Below are positions 52,271 to 60,540 of a stretch of 64,000 bases of DNA, in pieces. Made by a program: the position numbers and the translations under genes. The notes beneath the pieces are model-generated. The model was not told the origin of the DNA. It ran no database searches and saw only the letters and a program-made list of their open reading frames with translations. Each line of letters starts with the position of its first letter. The stretch's first letter is position 1. The stretch is from Bordetella genomosp. 8 (GTDB taxonomy: Bacteria > Pseudomonadota > Gammaproteobacteria > Burkholderiales > Burkholderiaceae_B). The stretch covers positions 806,001 to 870,000 of the forward strand of contig NZ_CP021108.1 in NCBI RefSeq assembly GCF_002119685.1, given 5' to 3'.

Positions 52271-53583
52271 GCGTGTGCCTGGTTCAGTTCTTCAAGGCTG
52301 GTGCCCTTGGTTTCGGGCGCCAGGACCACGGAAATGATAAGGCCCAGCGCGCCGATCGCCGCGAAGAACCACAGCGCGGCGCTGTTGCCCCACCAGGCGA
52401 CGAAGTTGGGAAACACCAGCACGCCGAGGATGGAACCGATGCGGCTGACCCCGGTGGCCATGCCGGATGCGCCCGCGCGGATGTCGGTGGGAAACAGCTC
52501 GGTCGGGTAGACGAAATTCAGGATGCCGCCGCCCGAGTTGGCGAACAGCACGGCGCAGCTGAACAGCACCACCAGGAAACCGAAGCTGGGGTTGCTGTTC
52601 ATGGCCAGCGCCACCAGCGCCGCGGTCAGGCCCGCGAAAGAGGTGATCAGCAGCGGCCGGCGCCCCCAGCTGTCCACCAGCTTCATGCCGATGAATGCGC
52701 CGATCATGCCAAGCAGGGCGACGATGCCCGAGCCCACCAGCGTGGCCGGGTGCGAGCCATGCGAGAAGGGCGAGATCAGCGTGGGCGTGTACATGGCGAT
52801 GCCGTAGTAGGCGGTGGCGTAGCAGAACCAGAAGCCGAATACGAACAGCGTGCGCCGCGCCAGCGCGGGACTGAACAACTGCGCCAGTCCCACCTTGCGT
52901 CCCGTGTCCGGGGCCAGCACCACCGGCTCGCCGGTGACCTTCAACATGATGGCCTGCGCTTCCTCGACGCGTCCGCGCGATTGCAGCCAACGCGGCGATT
53001 CCGGCAGCGTGATCCGGAAAAAGAAAATGACCAGTGCGAACACCGCGCCGACCATGAACATATAGCGCCATGCCGCCGGCCCCGCGGGCAGGCAGGCCAG
53101 CCCGACGAGGTAGGCCGCCACCGCTCCCACGAACCACATGGCCGCCAGAAAAGTCCCGTGCTGGCCGCGCCGGTGGCGTGAGCTGAATTCGGTAACCAGT
53201 GTGGCCGAAATCGGATAATCCGCGCCGATGCCTACCCCCAGCAGGAAGCGGAAGGCGATCAGCTGCCAGATGTCCTGGGACAACGCGGTCAGGGCGGCGA
53301 AGATGACGAAAGCGAGCAGGTCCACCACGTACATGGCCTTGCGCCCGAAGCGATCGGTCAGCCGCCCCAGCAGTATGGCGCCGACGAAAGAACCGATGAT
53401 GGCCGACGACACCAGCAGGCTCTGCGCGCCGGCCTGCACATTCCATTGCTGCTTGATCAGCGGCAAGGCCACCGCCACGATGGTCAGGTCGAAGCCGTCG
53501 AGAAATGTGCCGCCCGCCGATAGCAAGGTGACCTTGCGCTGGAAACGCGCGACCCGCGCCGAATCGAATCCGTCGAAACTCAT
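52267..53583 (-). CDS. MFS transporter, metabolite:H+ symporter type
   Basis: 438 residues, about twelve helices. The family motif GRLTDRFGRKAMY follows helix 2, and RFLLGVGIGADYPISATLVTEFSS with PESPRWL and PETKGTSLEEL are typical of the sugar-porter/MHS family. The likely ligand is a small carboxylate, sugar or phosphoester-like compound. Translationally coupled to the following phosphodiesterase gene. A perfect 16-bp palindrome lies 36 bp upstream of the start. Confidence 0.9.
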   Translation of the reverse strand: MSFDGFDSARVARFQRKVTLLSAGGTFLDGFDLTIVAVALPLIKQQWNVQAGAQSLLVSSAIIGSFVGAILLGRLTDRFGRKAMYVVDLLAFVIFAALTALSQDIWQLIAFRFLLGVGIGADYPISATLVTEFSSRHRRGQHGTFLAAMWFVGAVAAYLVGLACLPAGPAAWRYMFMVGAVFALVIFFFRITLPESPRWLQSRGRVEEAQAIMLKVTGEPVVLAPDTGRKVGLAQLFSPALARRTLFVFGFWFCYATAYYGIAMYTPTLISPFSHGSHPATLVGSGIVALLGMIGAFIGMKLVDSWGRRPLLITSFAGLTAALVALAMNSNPSFGFLVVLFSCAVLFANSGGGILNFVYPTELFPTDIRAGASGMATGVSRIGSILGVLVFPNFVAWWGNSAALWFFAAIGALGLIISVVLAPETKGTSLEELNQAHA

Positions 53584-53618
53584 ATGCTGCTTCCTCCTCC
53601 GGGTAGGCCCGGGTGTAT

Positions 53619-53634
53619 TTATGACTAGTCATAA
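53619..53634. promoter_or_regulatory. Perfect 16-bp palindrome upstream of the MFS gene
   Basis: TTATGACTAGTCATAA, a perfect self-complementary sequence, lies 36 bp upstream of the MFS start in the 132-bp gap behind the iclR gene. It is AT-rich against a GC-rich background. It may be the site of the adjacent IclR protein or of a GntR-type regulator elsewhere. Confidence 0.6.
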
Positions 53635-53715
53635 TCCAAGGCCGCATGGTGGCCCATAACGGCGCGGGCGGCGCGCACGGGCTGCGCCCAGATGTAACGA
53701 TCCTATACGTCGGGC

Positions 53716-54564
53716 TCAGGACTCGGTGTTGCCCGCCAGCAGGTCGTCGGCCAGCGCGTCGCGGGACCAGGCATGGCCGGGATAGCGCTCCTGGTGCCGG
53801 CGTGCGATGGCCAGCGCGGTCTGGCGCATAAGGCGTACGACTTCGCCATAGCGGTCCGCCGTCAGCCGGTTGGCCATGGCGGTGACGGTCACCGCGCCCA
53901 GCGCGGTACCGCCGGGACCCGGGACGGGGACGGAGACCGCGCTGGTGCCCGGCATCAGGCCGGCGGGCGCGTGCGCGATGCCGGTGGCGCGGGCGGCGGC
54001 GACGCGCGCCAGGATGTCCTGGGGTTGTTCGCCCAGCACGGCCAGGCGCGCGGCATTGTCGGCGACCAGGGCATCGCTTTCCTGTTCCGGGAGGCTGGCC
54101 AGCAGCGCCACGCCGGATACGCCCACGCCCAGCGGCCGGCGGACGCCGACCTCGATCGACAGCACCTGGATGGGGTGATGCCCGGTGCGCCGGCCGATGC
54201 ATATGGAGTCGTGGCCGTGGCGGATGCTCAGGAACACGGTGTCGCCCACTTGCTGCGCCAACTCGATCAGGTAGGGATCGGCCAGCGTAAGCAGCGGAAA
54301 GCGGCGGGTGCGCGCGAGCCCGAGCAGAGTGACTTCCTGGCCGATCAGGTAACGCCGCGTCTCGGGATCCTGCTCCACCGCGCCTTCCTGGATCAGGGCC
54401 TTGAGCAGGCGGTGCACCGTCGGGCGGTTCAGGCCCGACATGCGCACCAGGTCGATCAGGCGGACGCCGCGCTCCTGCCCGCAGGCCACCAGCCGCAGCA
54501 GCGCCACGGCCCGGCGTACGGTCTGCGCGCCCGCCGGTGCATCGTCGGCGGCCGGCGCGCTCAT
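53716..54564 (-). CDS. IclR-family transcriptional regulator
   Basis: 282 residues from ATG 54564, overlapping the flavin reductase stop by 4 bp. The helix-turn-helix (TVRRAVALLRLVACGQERGVRLIDLVRMSGLNRPTVHRLLKALIQEG) precedes an effector domain with DTVFLSIRHGHDSICIGRR, RRPLGVGVSGVALLASL and IAHAPAGLMPGTSAVSVPV. Cotranscribed with a flavin reductase gene. Targets are probably its own operon, the divergent Bug/RidA/lactonase/hydratase genes, and perhaps the MFS gene downstream. Confidence 0.92.
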   Translation of the reverse strand: MSAPAADDAPAGAQTVRRAVALLRLVACGQERGVRLIDLVRMSGLNRPTVHRLLKALIQEGAVEQDPETRRYLIGQEVTLLGLARTRRFPLLTLADPYLIELAQQVGDTVFLSIRHGHDSICIGRRTGHHPIQVLSIEVGVRRPLGVGVSGVALLASLPEQESDALVADNAARLAVLGEQPQDILARVAAARATGIAHAPAGLMPGTSAVSVPVPGPGGTALGAVTVTAMANRLTADRYGEVVRLMRQTALAIARRHQERYPGHAWSRDALADDLLAGNTES

Positions 54565-55214
54565 GGCTGGTCCCGCGACGCGTCGGGCGGCTCCGGCGCC
54601 ATGACCGATTTCGGCGTCTGGCGTATGACGCGCTTGCTGACGATGGGTCCCAGCGATGCATAGTTGGGGCCGCCGATGCGGCATACCGGCCGCAAGGCTT
54701 CGGTGTCTATCTTGCAGTCGCGCGCCAGGCCGTCGCGGACATGGAAGACCAGCACTTCGCCCACGAAGAACTCGGCGCCCGTATCGCCGTACGGCGTGAC
54801 GCTGTGGAACCGGCATTCCATGCTGATGGGCGCGGCGGCCAGGCGCGGCGTATCGATCGCGACGCCGGGCACGGTATCCAGCCCCAGCAGCTCGGCTTCG
54901 CTGATTTCCGGCGGATGTTCCTCGGCGCTGTCATGCAGGGCATCCAGCAGCGTTTCGTCGGCGATGTTCACCACGAAATGCCGCTGCGCCAGGATGTTGC
55001 GCGCCGTGTCCTTGCGTTCGCCCGCCTTGCGGCCGATGTTGATGCCCAACAGCGGCGGGGCGTTCGACACGAAGGTGAAGCAGCTGAAAGGCGCCAGGTT
55101 CACCTTGCCATGGGAGCCCAGGCTGCTGATCCAGGCGATGGGGCGGGGCACCACGATGCCGGACAGGAGCTTGTAGGTCTGCTGGGGCGTCAGTTCCGGG
55201 GCATCGATACGCAT
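54561..55214 (-). CDS. Flavin reductase-like protein (FMN-binding split barrel)
   Basis: 217 residues from ATG 55214, with GGAAAG upstream. The segments QTYKLLSGIVVPRPIAWISSLGSHGKVNLAPFSCFTFVSNAPPLLGINIG are typical of the DIM6/NTAB flavin reductase-like family; a nearly constant RPIAWIS-x-NLAPFS pattern binds FMN. Such proteins can supply reduced flavin to a two-component monooxygenase, but no monooxygenase is nearby. It could also be an oxidoreductase of its own. First gene of a pair with iclR. Confidence 0.86.
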   Translation of the reverse strand: MRIDAPELTPQQTYKLLSGIVVPRPIAWISSLGSHGKVNLAPFSCFTFVSNAPPLLGINIGRKAGERKDTARNILAQRHFVVNIADETLLDALHDSAEEHPPEISEAELLGLDTVPGVAIDTPRLAAAPISMECRFHSVTPYGDTGAEFFVGEVLVFHVRDGLARDCKIDTEALRPVCRIGGPNYASLGPIVSKRVIRQTPKSVMAPEPPDASRDQP

Positions 55215-55264
55215 GATGGATCTTTCCGAGGTGTCCAATTATTGAACCATCTGCCGATGGCCGG

Positions 55265-55280
55265 TCGGCCTTTTGGCCGA
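55265..55280. other. Short hairpin with TTTT loop
   Basis: TCGGCC, TTTT, GGCCGA: a perfect 6-bp stem in the 242-bp divergent region upstream of the flavin reductase gene. Role unknown; it may form in the leader of that transcript. Confidence 0.35.
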
Positions 55281-55349
55281 TGTCTCCATGCGTATTGTCG
55301 GGATTTTTGCGCCAGCGAGCAAAACCGCCGCGAAAGGCATCATGCAATT

Positions 55350-55372
55350 AAGTCCACTATCCGGACTTTTTT
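55350..55372. promoter_or_regulatory. Inverted repeat with T-run in the Bug leader region
   Basis: AAGTCC, 7 bases, GGACTT, then a run of six T (55367-55372, partly within the stem). It lies about 90 bp upstream of the Bug start. It resembles either an IclR-type operator or an attenuator-like terminator; neither is established. Confidence 0.4.
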
Positions 55373-55456
55373 CCGAGTTCGGCATTGTCGCTTCCCGCGC
55401 AAATTCCTAGAGTGCTTGCACAAGATCGACACACCGACGAATACGGAGACAACATC

Positions 55457-56428
55457 ATGATCCGCCGCCTGCTGGCTCCGGCCTGCGCCGCCATCGCGCT
55501 TGCCGGCCTGACCTCGCTTGCCCATGCCGCCTGGCCCGACCGTCCCATACGGATCGTCGTGCCCTACCCACCCGGCGGCAACGTCGACGTGGCCGCCAGG
55601 CTGATCAGCCCAGGCCTGCAAGCCGCGCTGGGCCAGCCCATCATCGTGGAGAACAAGCCGGGCGCGGGCGGCATGATCGCCGGCGAGTTCGTGGCCCGCG
55701 CCGATCCCGACGGGTACACGCTCTTCATGGCCGCGAACGGTCCCCTGCTGTTCAGCCCCTTGATCTTCAAGCGCCCGGCCTACAAGTGGGATCGCGACTT
55801 CGCGCCCATCAGCTCGGTGTCGTACACGCCGCTGGTGCTGGAGGTGAAACCCTCGCTGCCGGTGAAGACGGTGGGCGAGCTGATCGCATTGGCGAAGAAG
55901 GAGCCGGGCAAGCTGACCATGGCGTCGCCCGGCGCCGGCACCACGAACCACCTGGTCAGCGAGCTGCTGCAGCACGTGACGGGCGCTCGCTGGACCACCG
56001 CCCAGTACAAGGGCAACGCGCCCGCCAACACGGACCTGCTCGGCGGCCAGGTGGACTTCCAGTTCGACCAGATATCGGTGGCCACGCCCTTCATCAAGGA
56101 CGGCAAGCTGCGCGCGCTGGCGGTCACCACGGCCACGCGCCTGCCATCGCTGCCCGACGTGCCGACCTTCGCCGAAGCGGGTGTGCAGGGCATGGAGGCG
56201 GCGACGTTCACCGGCTTGCTCGCGCCCAAGGGCACGCCGCCGGAAATCCTGGCGAGGCTGAGCCAGGTGCTGGCCGGCATACTCAAGCAGCCCGACATCA
56301 TCAAGCGTTTCGACGACATGGGTGCGCAGGCGCGCGGCAATACGCCGGAAGAGTTCACGCGCTACCTGGCCGCCGAGGACGCGCGCTGGACGCCGATCAT
56401 CGAGCGCGCCGGCATCACCGCCAACTGA
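55457..56428 (+). CDS. Bug-family (TTT) periplasmic substrate-binding protein
   Basis: 323 residues. The signal peptide ends LAHA-AWPDRPIRIVVPYPPGGNVDVAARL, the classic Bug N-terminus, and PIIVENKPGAGGMIAGEFV follows. It heads a five-gene operon for degradation of an aromatic-type acid, so its ligand is probably the pathway's substrate or an intermediate. Confidence 0.93.
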   Translation: MIRRLLAPACAAIALAGLTSLAHAAWPDRPIRIVVPYPPGGNVDVAARLISPGLQAALGQPIIVENKPGAGGMIAGEFVARADPDGYTLFMAANGPLLFSPLIFKRPAYKWDRDFAPISSVSYTPLVLEVKPSLPVKTVGELIALAKKEPGKLTMASPGAGTTNHLVSELLQHVTGARWTTAQYKGNAPANTDLLGGQVDFQFDQISVATPFIKDGKLRALAVTTATRLPSLPDVPTFAEAGVQGMEAATFTGLLAPKGTPPEILARLSQVLAGILKQPDIIKRFDDMGAQARGNTPEEFTRYLAAEDARWTPIIERAGITAN

Positions 56429-56440
56429 GGGAAACCCGCC

Positions 56441-56836
56441 ATGAGCAGACGCAGCATCTATGCCGAAGGCTTCAGCCACAAGAATCCCATCCCGGCCGCA
56501 TGCCGCCTGGGCGCCATGCTGTATTCGGGCAGCATCCAGGGCACCGATCCCGCCACAGGCGCCTACGGCGACACCCTCGAACGCCAGTGCGAACTGATGT
56601 TCGATCACGTGCGGCGCATCGTCGAAGCAGGCGGCGGCTCGCTGGCTTCCATCGTCAAGATGACGGTGTGGATGCGCGATCGCGGACAACGCGCGGCGCT
56701 CAATGCCGTGTGGCTGCGCGCCTTCCCCAACGCCGAGGACCGGCCGGCGCGTCACACGATGCAGGCCGACCTGGATGGCGACAAGCTGATCGAATGCGAC
56801 TTCGTCGCGGTGATCGTCGAGGAGGGCGCGGCATGA
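56441..56836 (+). CDS. RidA-family protein
   Basis: 131 residues. It has the Rid-fold features: the N-terminal LYSGSIQGTDPATGAYGDT, an arginine in RPARHTM corresponding to the carboxylate-binding arginine, and the acidic IECDFVAVIVE end. RidA proteins hydrolyse reactive enamines/imines; the group often found in catabolic operons probably acts on a pathway-specific enamine. The stop overlaps the start of the next gene (ATGA). Confidence 0.88.
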   Translation: MSRRSIYAEGFSHKNPIPAACRLGAMLYSGSIQGTDPATGAYGDTLERQCELMFDHVRRIVEAGGGSLASIVKMTVWMRDRGQRAALNAVWLRAFPNAEDRPARHTMQADLDGDKLIECDFVAVIVEEGAA

Positions 56837-57705
56837 CACAGTATCAATCGTTCCATCCGAATCCCAGCGCGCCACACACGCGCCTGCCGGCCGGGGCCTG
56901 CGACAGCCAATTCCATGTGTTCGGGCCGGCGGACCGGTATCCCGTGCGTCCCGGCGCCGCCTACGAGATGCCCGGCGCCACGATAGAAGTGGCCCTGCGC
57001 CTGCACCGCCTGCTGGGCATCCAGCGTGGCGTCATCGTGCAGGCGACAACCTATGGGGCGGACCACCAGGTCGTGCTCGATGGGCTGGCCGCGGCCGGGC
57101 CCGATTATCGGGGCTGCGCCAACGCCGCCGTGCTGGCCGAGCGCGACGACGCCTACATCGCGAAACTGCACGATGCCGGCGTGCGTGGCGCGCGCTACAC
57201 GCGGCAGGGCCTGGGCATCAGCATGGAGCCGGCGGTGTTCCAGCGGTCCATCGCGCGGCTGCGCGAGCTGGGCTGGTACGCCAAATTCCAGCCCGAACCC
57301 GATGGCATCATGGCGCAGGCCGCGCAGTTCGAAGACCTGGACATCCCGGTGCTGATCGACCACATGGGTCGCGCGGACCCCGCCGCGGGCGCCCAGGATC
57401 CCAGCCGGCGCAAGCTGGTGGAATTGCTCAGGCGCGGCAACTTCTGGGTCATGCTGTCGTTGACGGAAAAGCTTTCGAAGGCCGGCGAACCCTGGGACGA
57501 CGTGCTGCCGCTGGCGCACGCGCTGATCGAAGCCAACCCGGATCGCGTGGTGTGGGGCAGCGACTGGCCGCATCCCGTCTCCGTCAAGGCCACGCCCGAC
57601 GAGGGCCGGCTGGTGGACCAGGTGGCGCGCTACGCGGGCGACGCCGCCACCTTGCAAAAGATCATGGTCGACAACCCCGCCCGCCTTTTCGGATTCGACA
57701 AATGA
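56833..57705 (+). CDS. Amidohydrolase, 2-pyrone-4,6-dicarboxylate lactonase (LigI)-like
   Basis: 290 residues of the COG3618-type metal-dependent hydrolase group. The N-terminal ACDSQFHVFGPADRYPVRPG is the LigI-like signature; here the usual H-x-H is Q26-x-H28, so one metal ligand is replaced, consistent with the metal-independent LigI branch. IDHMGRADPAAG and VVWGSDWPHPV complete the active site, with D in GSDWPHP. It would open a lactone ring such as a pyrone carboxylate. Starts inside the ridA stop and ends over the next start (ATGA overlaps on both sides). Confidence 0.87.
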   Translation: MTQYQSFHPNPSAPHTRLPAGACDSQFHVFGPADRYPVRPGAAYEMPGATIEVALRLHRLLGIQRGVIVQATTYGADHQVVLDGLAAAGPDYRGCANAAVLAERDDAYIAKLHDAGVRGARYTRQGLGISMEPAVFQRSIARLRELGWYAKFQPEPDGIMAQAAQFEDLDIPVLIDHMGRADPAAGAQDPSRRKLVELLRRGNFWVMLSLTEKLSKAGEPWDDVLPLAHALIEANPDRVVWGSDWPHPVSVKATPDEGRLVDQVARYAGDAATLQKIMVDNPARLFGFDK

Positions 57706-58583
57706 AGCTGCTTTCCTTCGAATACCAGGGGCGCGCCAGCTTCGGCCTGCTGCGCGGCGAGGACGACATCGTCGACCTGGGCGGGCAGGGGTACGCGGAC
57801 CTGCGCGCCGCGCTGGCGGCGAATGCCTTGCCGGCGCTGGCTCGCCGCGCGGCGGCCTTGCCCGCCAGCCTGAAGCTGGCGCACGTGCGCCTGCTGCCGC
57901 CCGTTCCCCATCCGGAAAAAATCATCTGCGTCGGCGTGAACTACGGCAATCGCAACGAGGAATACAAGGATGGCAGCGCGCCGCCCGCCTATCCCAGCGT
58001 ATTCCCCCGGTTCCCCGGATCCTTCGTCGGCCACGGCCAGCCGCTGCTGCGGCCGCCCGAGTCGGAACAGCTGGATTACGAAGGCGAGATCGCGCTGGTC
58101 ATCGGCAAGCGCGGCCGGCGCATCGATGCGGCCGATGCCTGGTCGCACGTCGCCGGGCTGACCTGCGCCAACGAAGGCACGGTGCGCGACTGGCTGCGCC
58201 ATGGCAAGTTCAACGTGACGCAGGGCAAGAACTTCGACGCGAGCGGATCGATGGGGCCTTGGATGGTCACCGCCGACGCCTTCGATCCGGATGCGCCCTT
58301 GACCGTGACGACGCGCGTCAATGGCGAACAAAGGCAGCACGACACGACGGCGAACCTGATGTTTCCCTTCGCCGAGTTGATCCGCTACATCTCCATCTGG
58401 ACCACGCTGGAGCCGGGCGACATCATCAGCACCGGTACGCCGGTGGGGGCGGGCGTGCGCTTCGATCCGCCGCGTTTCCTGAAGCCCGGCGACGTGGTCG
58501 AAGTCGAAGTGCCCGGTATCGGCATCCTTTCCAATTCCGTTGCCGACGACCCGGCGGCCATCGCCCGGGGACCGGCCGCCTGA
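57702..58583 (+). CDS. Fumarylacetoacetate hydrolase (FAH) family protein
   Basis: 293 residues. The FAH fold core starts at KIICVGVNYGNRNEEYKDG, with the metal-binding acids in DYEGEIALVIG and in a downstream ANEGTVRDW segment; PGDIISTGTPVGAGVRFDPPRFLKPGDVVEVEV closes the domain. Members hydrolyse C-C bonds of acylpyruvates or isomerise/decarboxylate 2-oxo-diacids. Together with the hydratase that follows it could finish a meta-cleavage-type pathway. Confidence 0.9.
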   Translation: MKLLSFEYQGRASFGLLRGEDDIVDLGGQGYADLRAALAANALPALARRAAALPASLKLAHVRLLPPVPHPEKIICVGVNYGNRNEEYKDGSAPPAYPSVFPRFPGSFVGHGQPLLRPPESEQLDYEGEIALVIGKRGRRIDAADAWSHVAGLTCANEGTVRDWLRHGKFNVTQGKNFDASGSMGPWMVTADAFDPDAPLTVTTRVNGEQRQHDTTANLMFPFAELIRYISIWTTLEPGDIISTGTPVGAGVRFDPPRFLKPGDVVEVEVPGIGILSNSVADDPAAIARGPAA

Positions 58584-58628
58584 CTGCCTGACTGCCTGAC
58601 GGCCTTGCCGCCTGACTGCTTTACTGTC
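58581..58628. repeat. Six degenerate 8-bp tandem units after a stop codon
   Basis: TGACTGCC, TGACTGCC, TGACGGCC, TTGCCGCC, TGACTGCT and TTACTGTC lie in register from the FAH-family stop codon (58581-58583 is part of the first unit) to 58628, just ahead of the next gene. The first two are identical and the others diverge progressively. Confidence 0.7.
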
Positions 58629-58646
58629 TTTCGCGAGCACATACTC

Positions 58647-59429
58647 ATGTTGAACGACCAGGACCGCGATCGCGCCGCGACGCTGCTGCTGCAGGCCGAA
58701 CGCACCGGCCAACCCGTCACGCAGCTGGCCCAGACCTTTCCCGGCATGGAAATCGCGGATTCCTATGCCATCCAGAAACGCATCATCGACCAGAAGATCG
58801 CGCAGGGCGCGCGCTTGCGCGGGCACAAGATCGGCCTGACGTCCAAGGCCATGCAAAGCACCGTCGGCATCGACGAGCCGGATTACGGCCATCTGCTGGA
58901 CAACATGTTCTTCCAGGATGGCCAGGACATTCCGACCGCGACGCTGATCGTGCCACGCGTGGAAGTGGAGCTGGCCTTCGTGCTGGGCAAGCCGCTGCGC
59001 GGGCCCGACGTCAGCCTGTTCGACGTGCTGGATGCCACGGATTACGTGGTCCCGGCCCTGGAAATCATCGATGGCCGCAGCAAGTATCCGCGCACCATCG
59101 TCGACAACATTGCAGACAACGCCGCCTGCGCGGGCATCGTGCTGGGCGGCCGCCCGGTGCGCCCCATGGACATCGACCTGCGCTGGGTAAGCGCCATCCT
59201 GTCGAAGAACGGCGTGATCGAGGAATCCGGCGTCTCTGCCGCCGTGCTGGGCCATCCCGCGCTGGGCATCGCCTGGCTGGCGAACAAGCTGGCGCAGCAC
59301 GATACCGGGCTCGAAGCCGGCCATATCGTGCTGGCCGGTTCCTTCACGCGCACCGTGCCGGTGAAGGCGGGGGATACGCTGCACGCCGACTACGGCCCGC
59401 TGGGTGGCATCGGCGTGCATTTTTCCTGA
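58647..59429 (+). CDS. 2-oxo-hepta-3-ene-1,7-dioate hydratase (HpaH)-like
   Basis: 260 residues, close to HpaH in length. Residues GHKIGLTSKAMQ, EPDYGHLLDNMFFQDG, DIPTATLIVPRVEVELAFVLGKPLRGP and ATDYVVPALEIIDGRS match HpaH and 2-oxopent-4-enoate hydratases (MhpD family) almost segment for segment. The enzyme adds water to a 2-oxo-enoate in meta-cleavage pathways for hydroxyphenylacetate or catechol-type acids. ATG 58647 is used; an alternative upstream frame begins at 58605. Confidence 0.92.
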   Translation: MLNDQDRDRAATLLLQAERTGQPVTQLAQTFPGMEIADSYAIQKRIIDQKIAQGARLRGHKIGLTSKAMQSTVGIDEPDYGHLLDNMFFQDGQDIPTATLIVPRVEVELAFVLGKPLRGPDVSLFDVLDATDYVVPALEIIDGRSKYPRTIVDNIADNAACAGIVLGGRPVRPMDIDLRWVSAILSKNGVIEESGVSAAVLGHPALGIAWLANKLAQHDTGLEAGHIVLAGSFTRTVPVKAGDTLHADYGPLGGIGVHFS

Positions 59430-59446
59430 CCGCGCGGCCTCGGTTG

Positions 59447-60409
59447 CTATTCCGGGTGGATGTTGGCGTCCTTGGCCACCTTGGCCCACTTCACCATCTC
59501 GGTATCGATGAATTTGGCGAAGTACTGCGGCGATTCGGTCACCGGATCGATGCTGGCCTGCTGCAGGGTCTTGCGCACATCCGGATCGGACAGGGCCTTG
59601 TTGATCTCGGCGTTCAGTCTGTTGACGATGGCCGCCGGCGTCCCCGCCGGGGCCAGCACGCCGCCCCAGGTGCTGGTGTCGTAGCCGGGCAGTCCCGCTT
59701 CGGCCATGGTCGGAATGTCCGGATAGGCCGGCGCGCGCTTGGTGGTGGTGACGGCCAGCGGACGAACCAGCTTGCCGGATACCGGCGCATGCAGCGCGGC
59801 CAGCGTATCGAACATCATGGACACCCGGCCGCTGGTCAGGTCCGGGTGCGCCGCCGTGCTGCCCTTGTACGGCACATGGACCATATCGATGCCCGTCATG
59901 CTCTTGAACAGCTCGCCGGAAAAATGCGGCGCGCCGCCGGGGCCGCTGGAGGCGAACGTCAATTCATGCGGATGCGCCTTGCCGTAGGCGATCAGTTCCT
60001 TCACGGACTTTACCGGCAGTCCCGGCGTGACGACCAGCATCAGCGGCACGGAGTGCGTCAGCGCGACGGGTTCGAAGCTCTTCACCGTGTCGTACGGCAG
60101 CTTGAACATGGTGGGATTGATCGCGTGCGAGCTGGCGGCCAGGACCAGGGTATAGCCGTCGGGCGCGCTCTTGGCGACGTAGTCCTCGCCTATGGTCCCG
60201 GTGGCGCCCGGCTTGTTCTGGACGACCACGGACTGGCCCATCGACACTGTCATCTTCTGGCTGATCAGCCGTGCCACGATGTCGATGGCGCCGCCGGGCG
60301 AGGCCGGCACGATGATCGTGATGGTGTGGTTGGGGTAGGCATCGGCGGCCAGGGCGTTGCCTGCCGCGCCCGCCGCCAAGGCGAATGCGGCGATTCGAAG
60401 TAATCGCAT
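59447..60409 (-). CDS. Bug-family (TTT) periplasmic substrate-binding protein
   Basis: 320 residues with a signal peptide ending NALA-AD. HTITIIVPASPGGAIDIVARLISQKM and VVVQNKPGATGTIGEDYV are Bug signatures. It is convergent with the HpaH-like gene, 17 bp between stops, and is a second receptor next to the same pathway. Membrane subunits are absent. Confidence 0.92.
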   Translation of the reverse strand: MRLLRIAAFALAAGAAGNALAADAYPNHTITIIVPASPGGAIDIVARLISQKMTVSMGQSVVVQNKPGATGTIGEDYVAKSAPDGYTLVLAASSHAINPTMFKLPYDTVKSFEPVALTHSVPLMLVVTPGLPVKSVKELIAYGKAHPHELTFASSGPGGAPHFSGELFKSMTGIDMVHVPYKGSTAAHPDLTSGRVSMMFDTLAALHAPVSGKLVRPLAVTTTKRAPAYPDIPTMAEAGLPGYDTSTWGGVLAPAGTPAAIVNRLNAEINKALSDPDVRKTLQQASIDPVTESPQYFAKFIDTEMVKWAKVAKDANIHPE

Positions 60410-60540
60410 GGGGTCTCCTCCCAGGTCATTGTTGTACTAAAACATTAGAATATCACTGCGCTTTGGGGCGGATTGCAAGCGTTTTTTGTTCCGGGCCTGG
60501 CACACCGCTTGCATTGGGCGGGGCTTTCATCCCATCCGCC

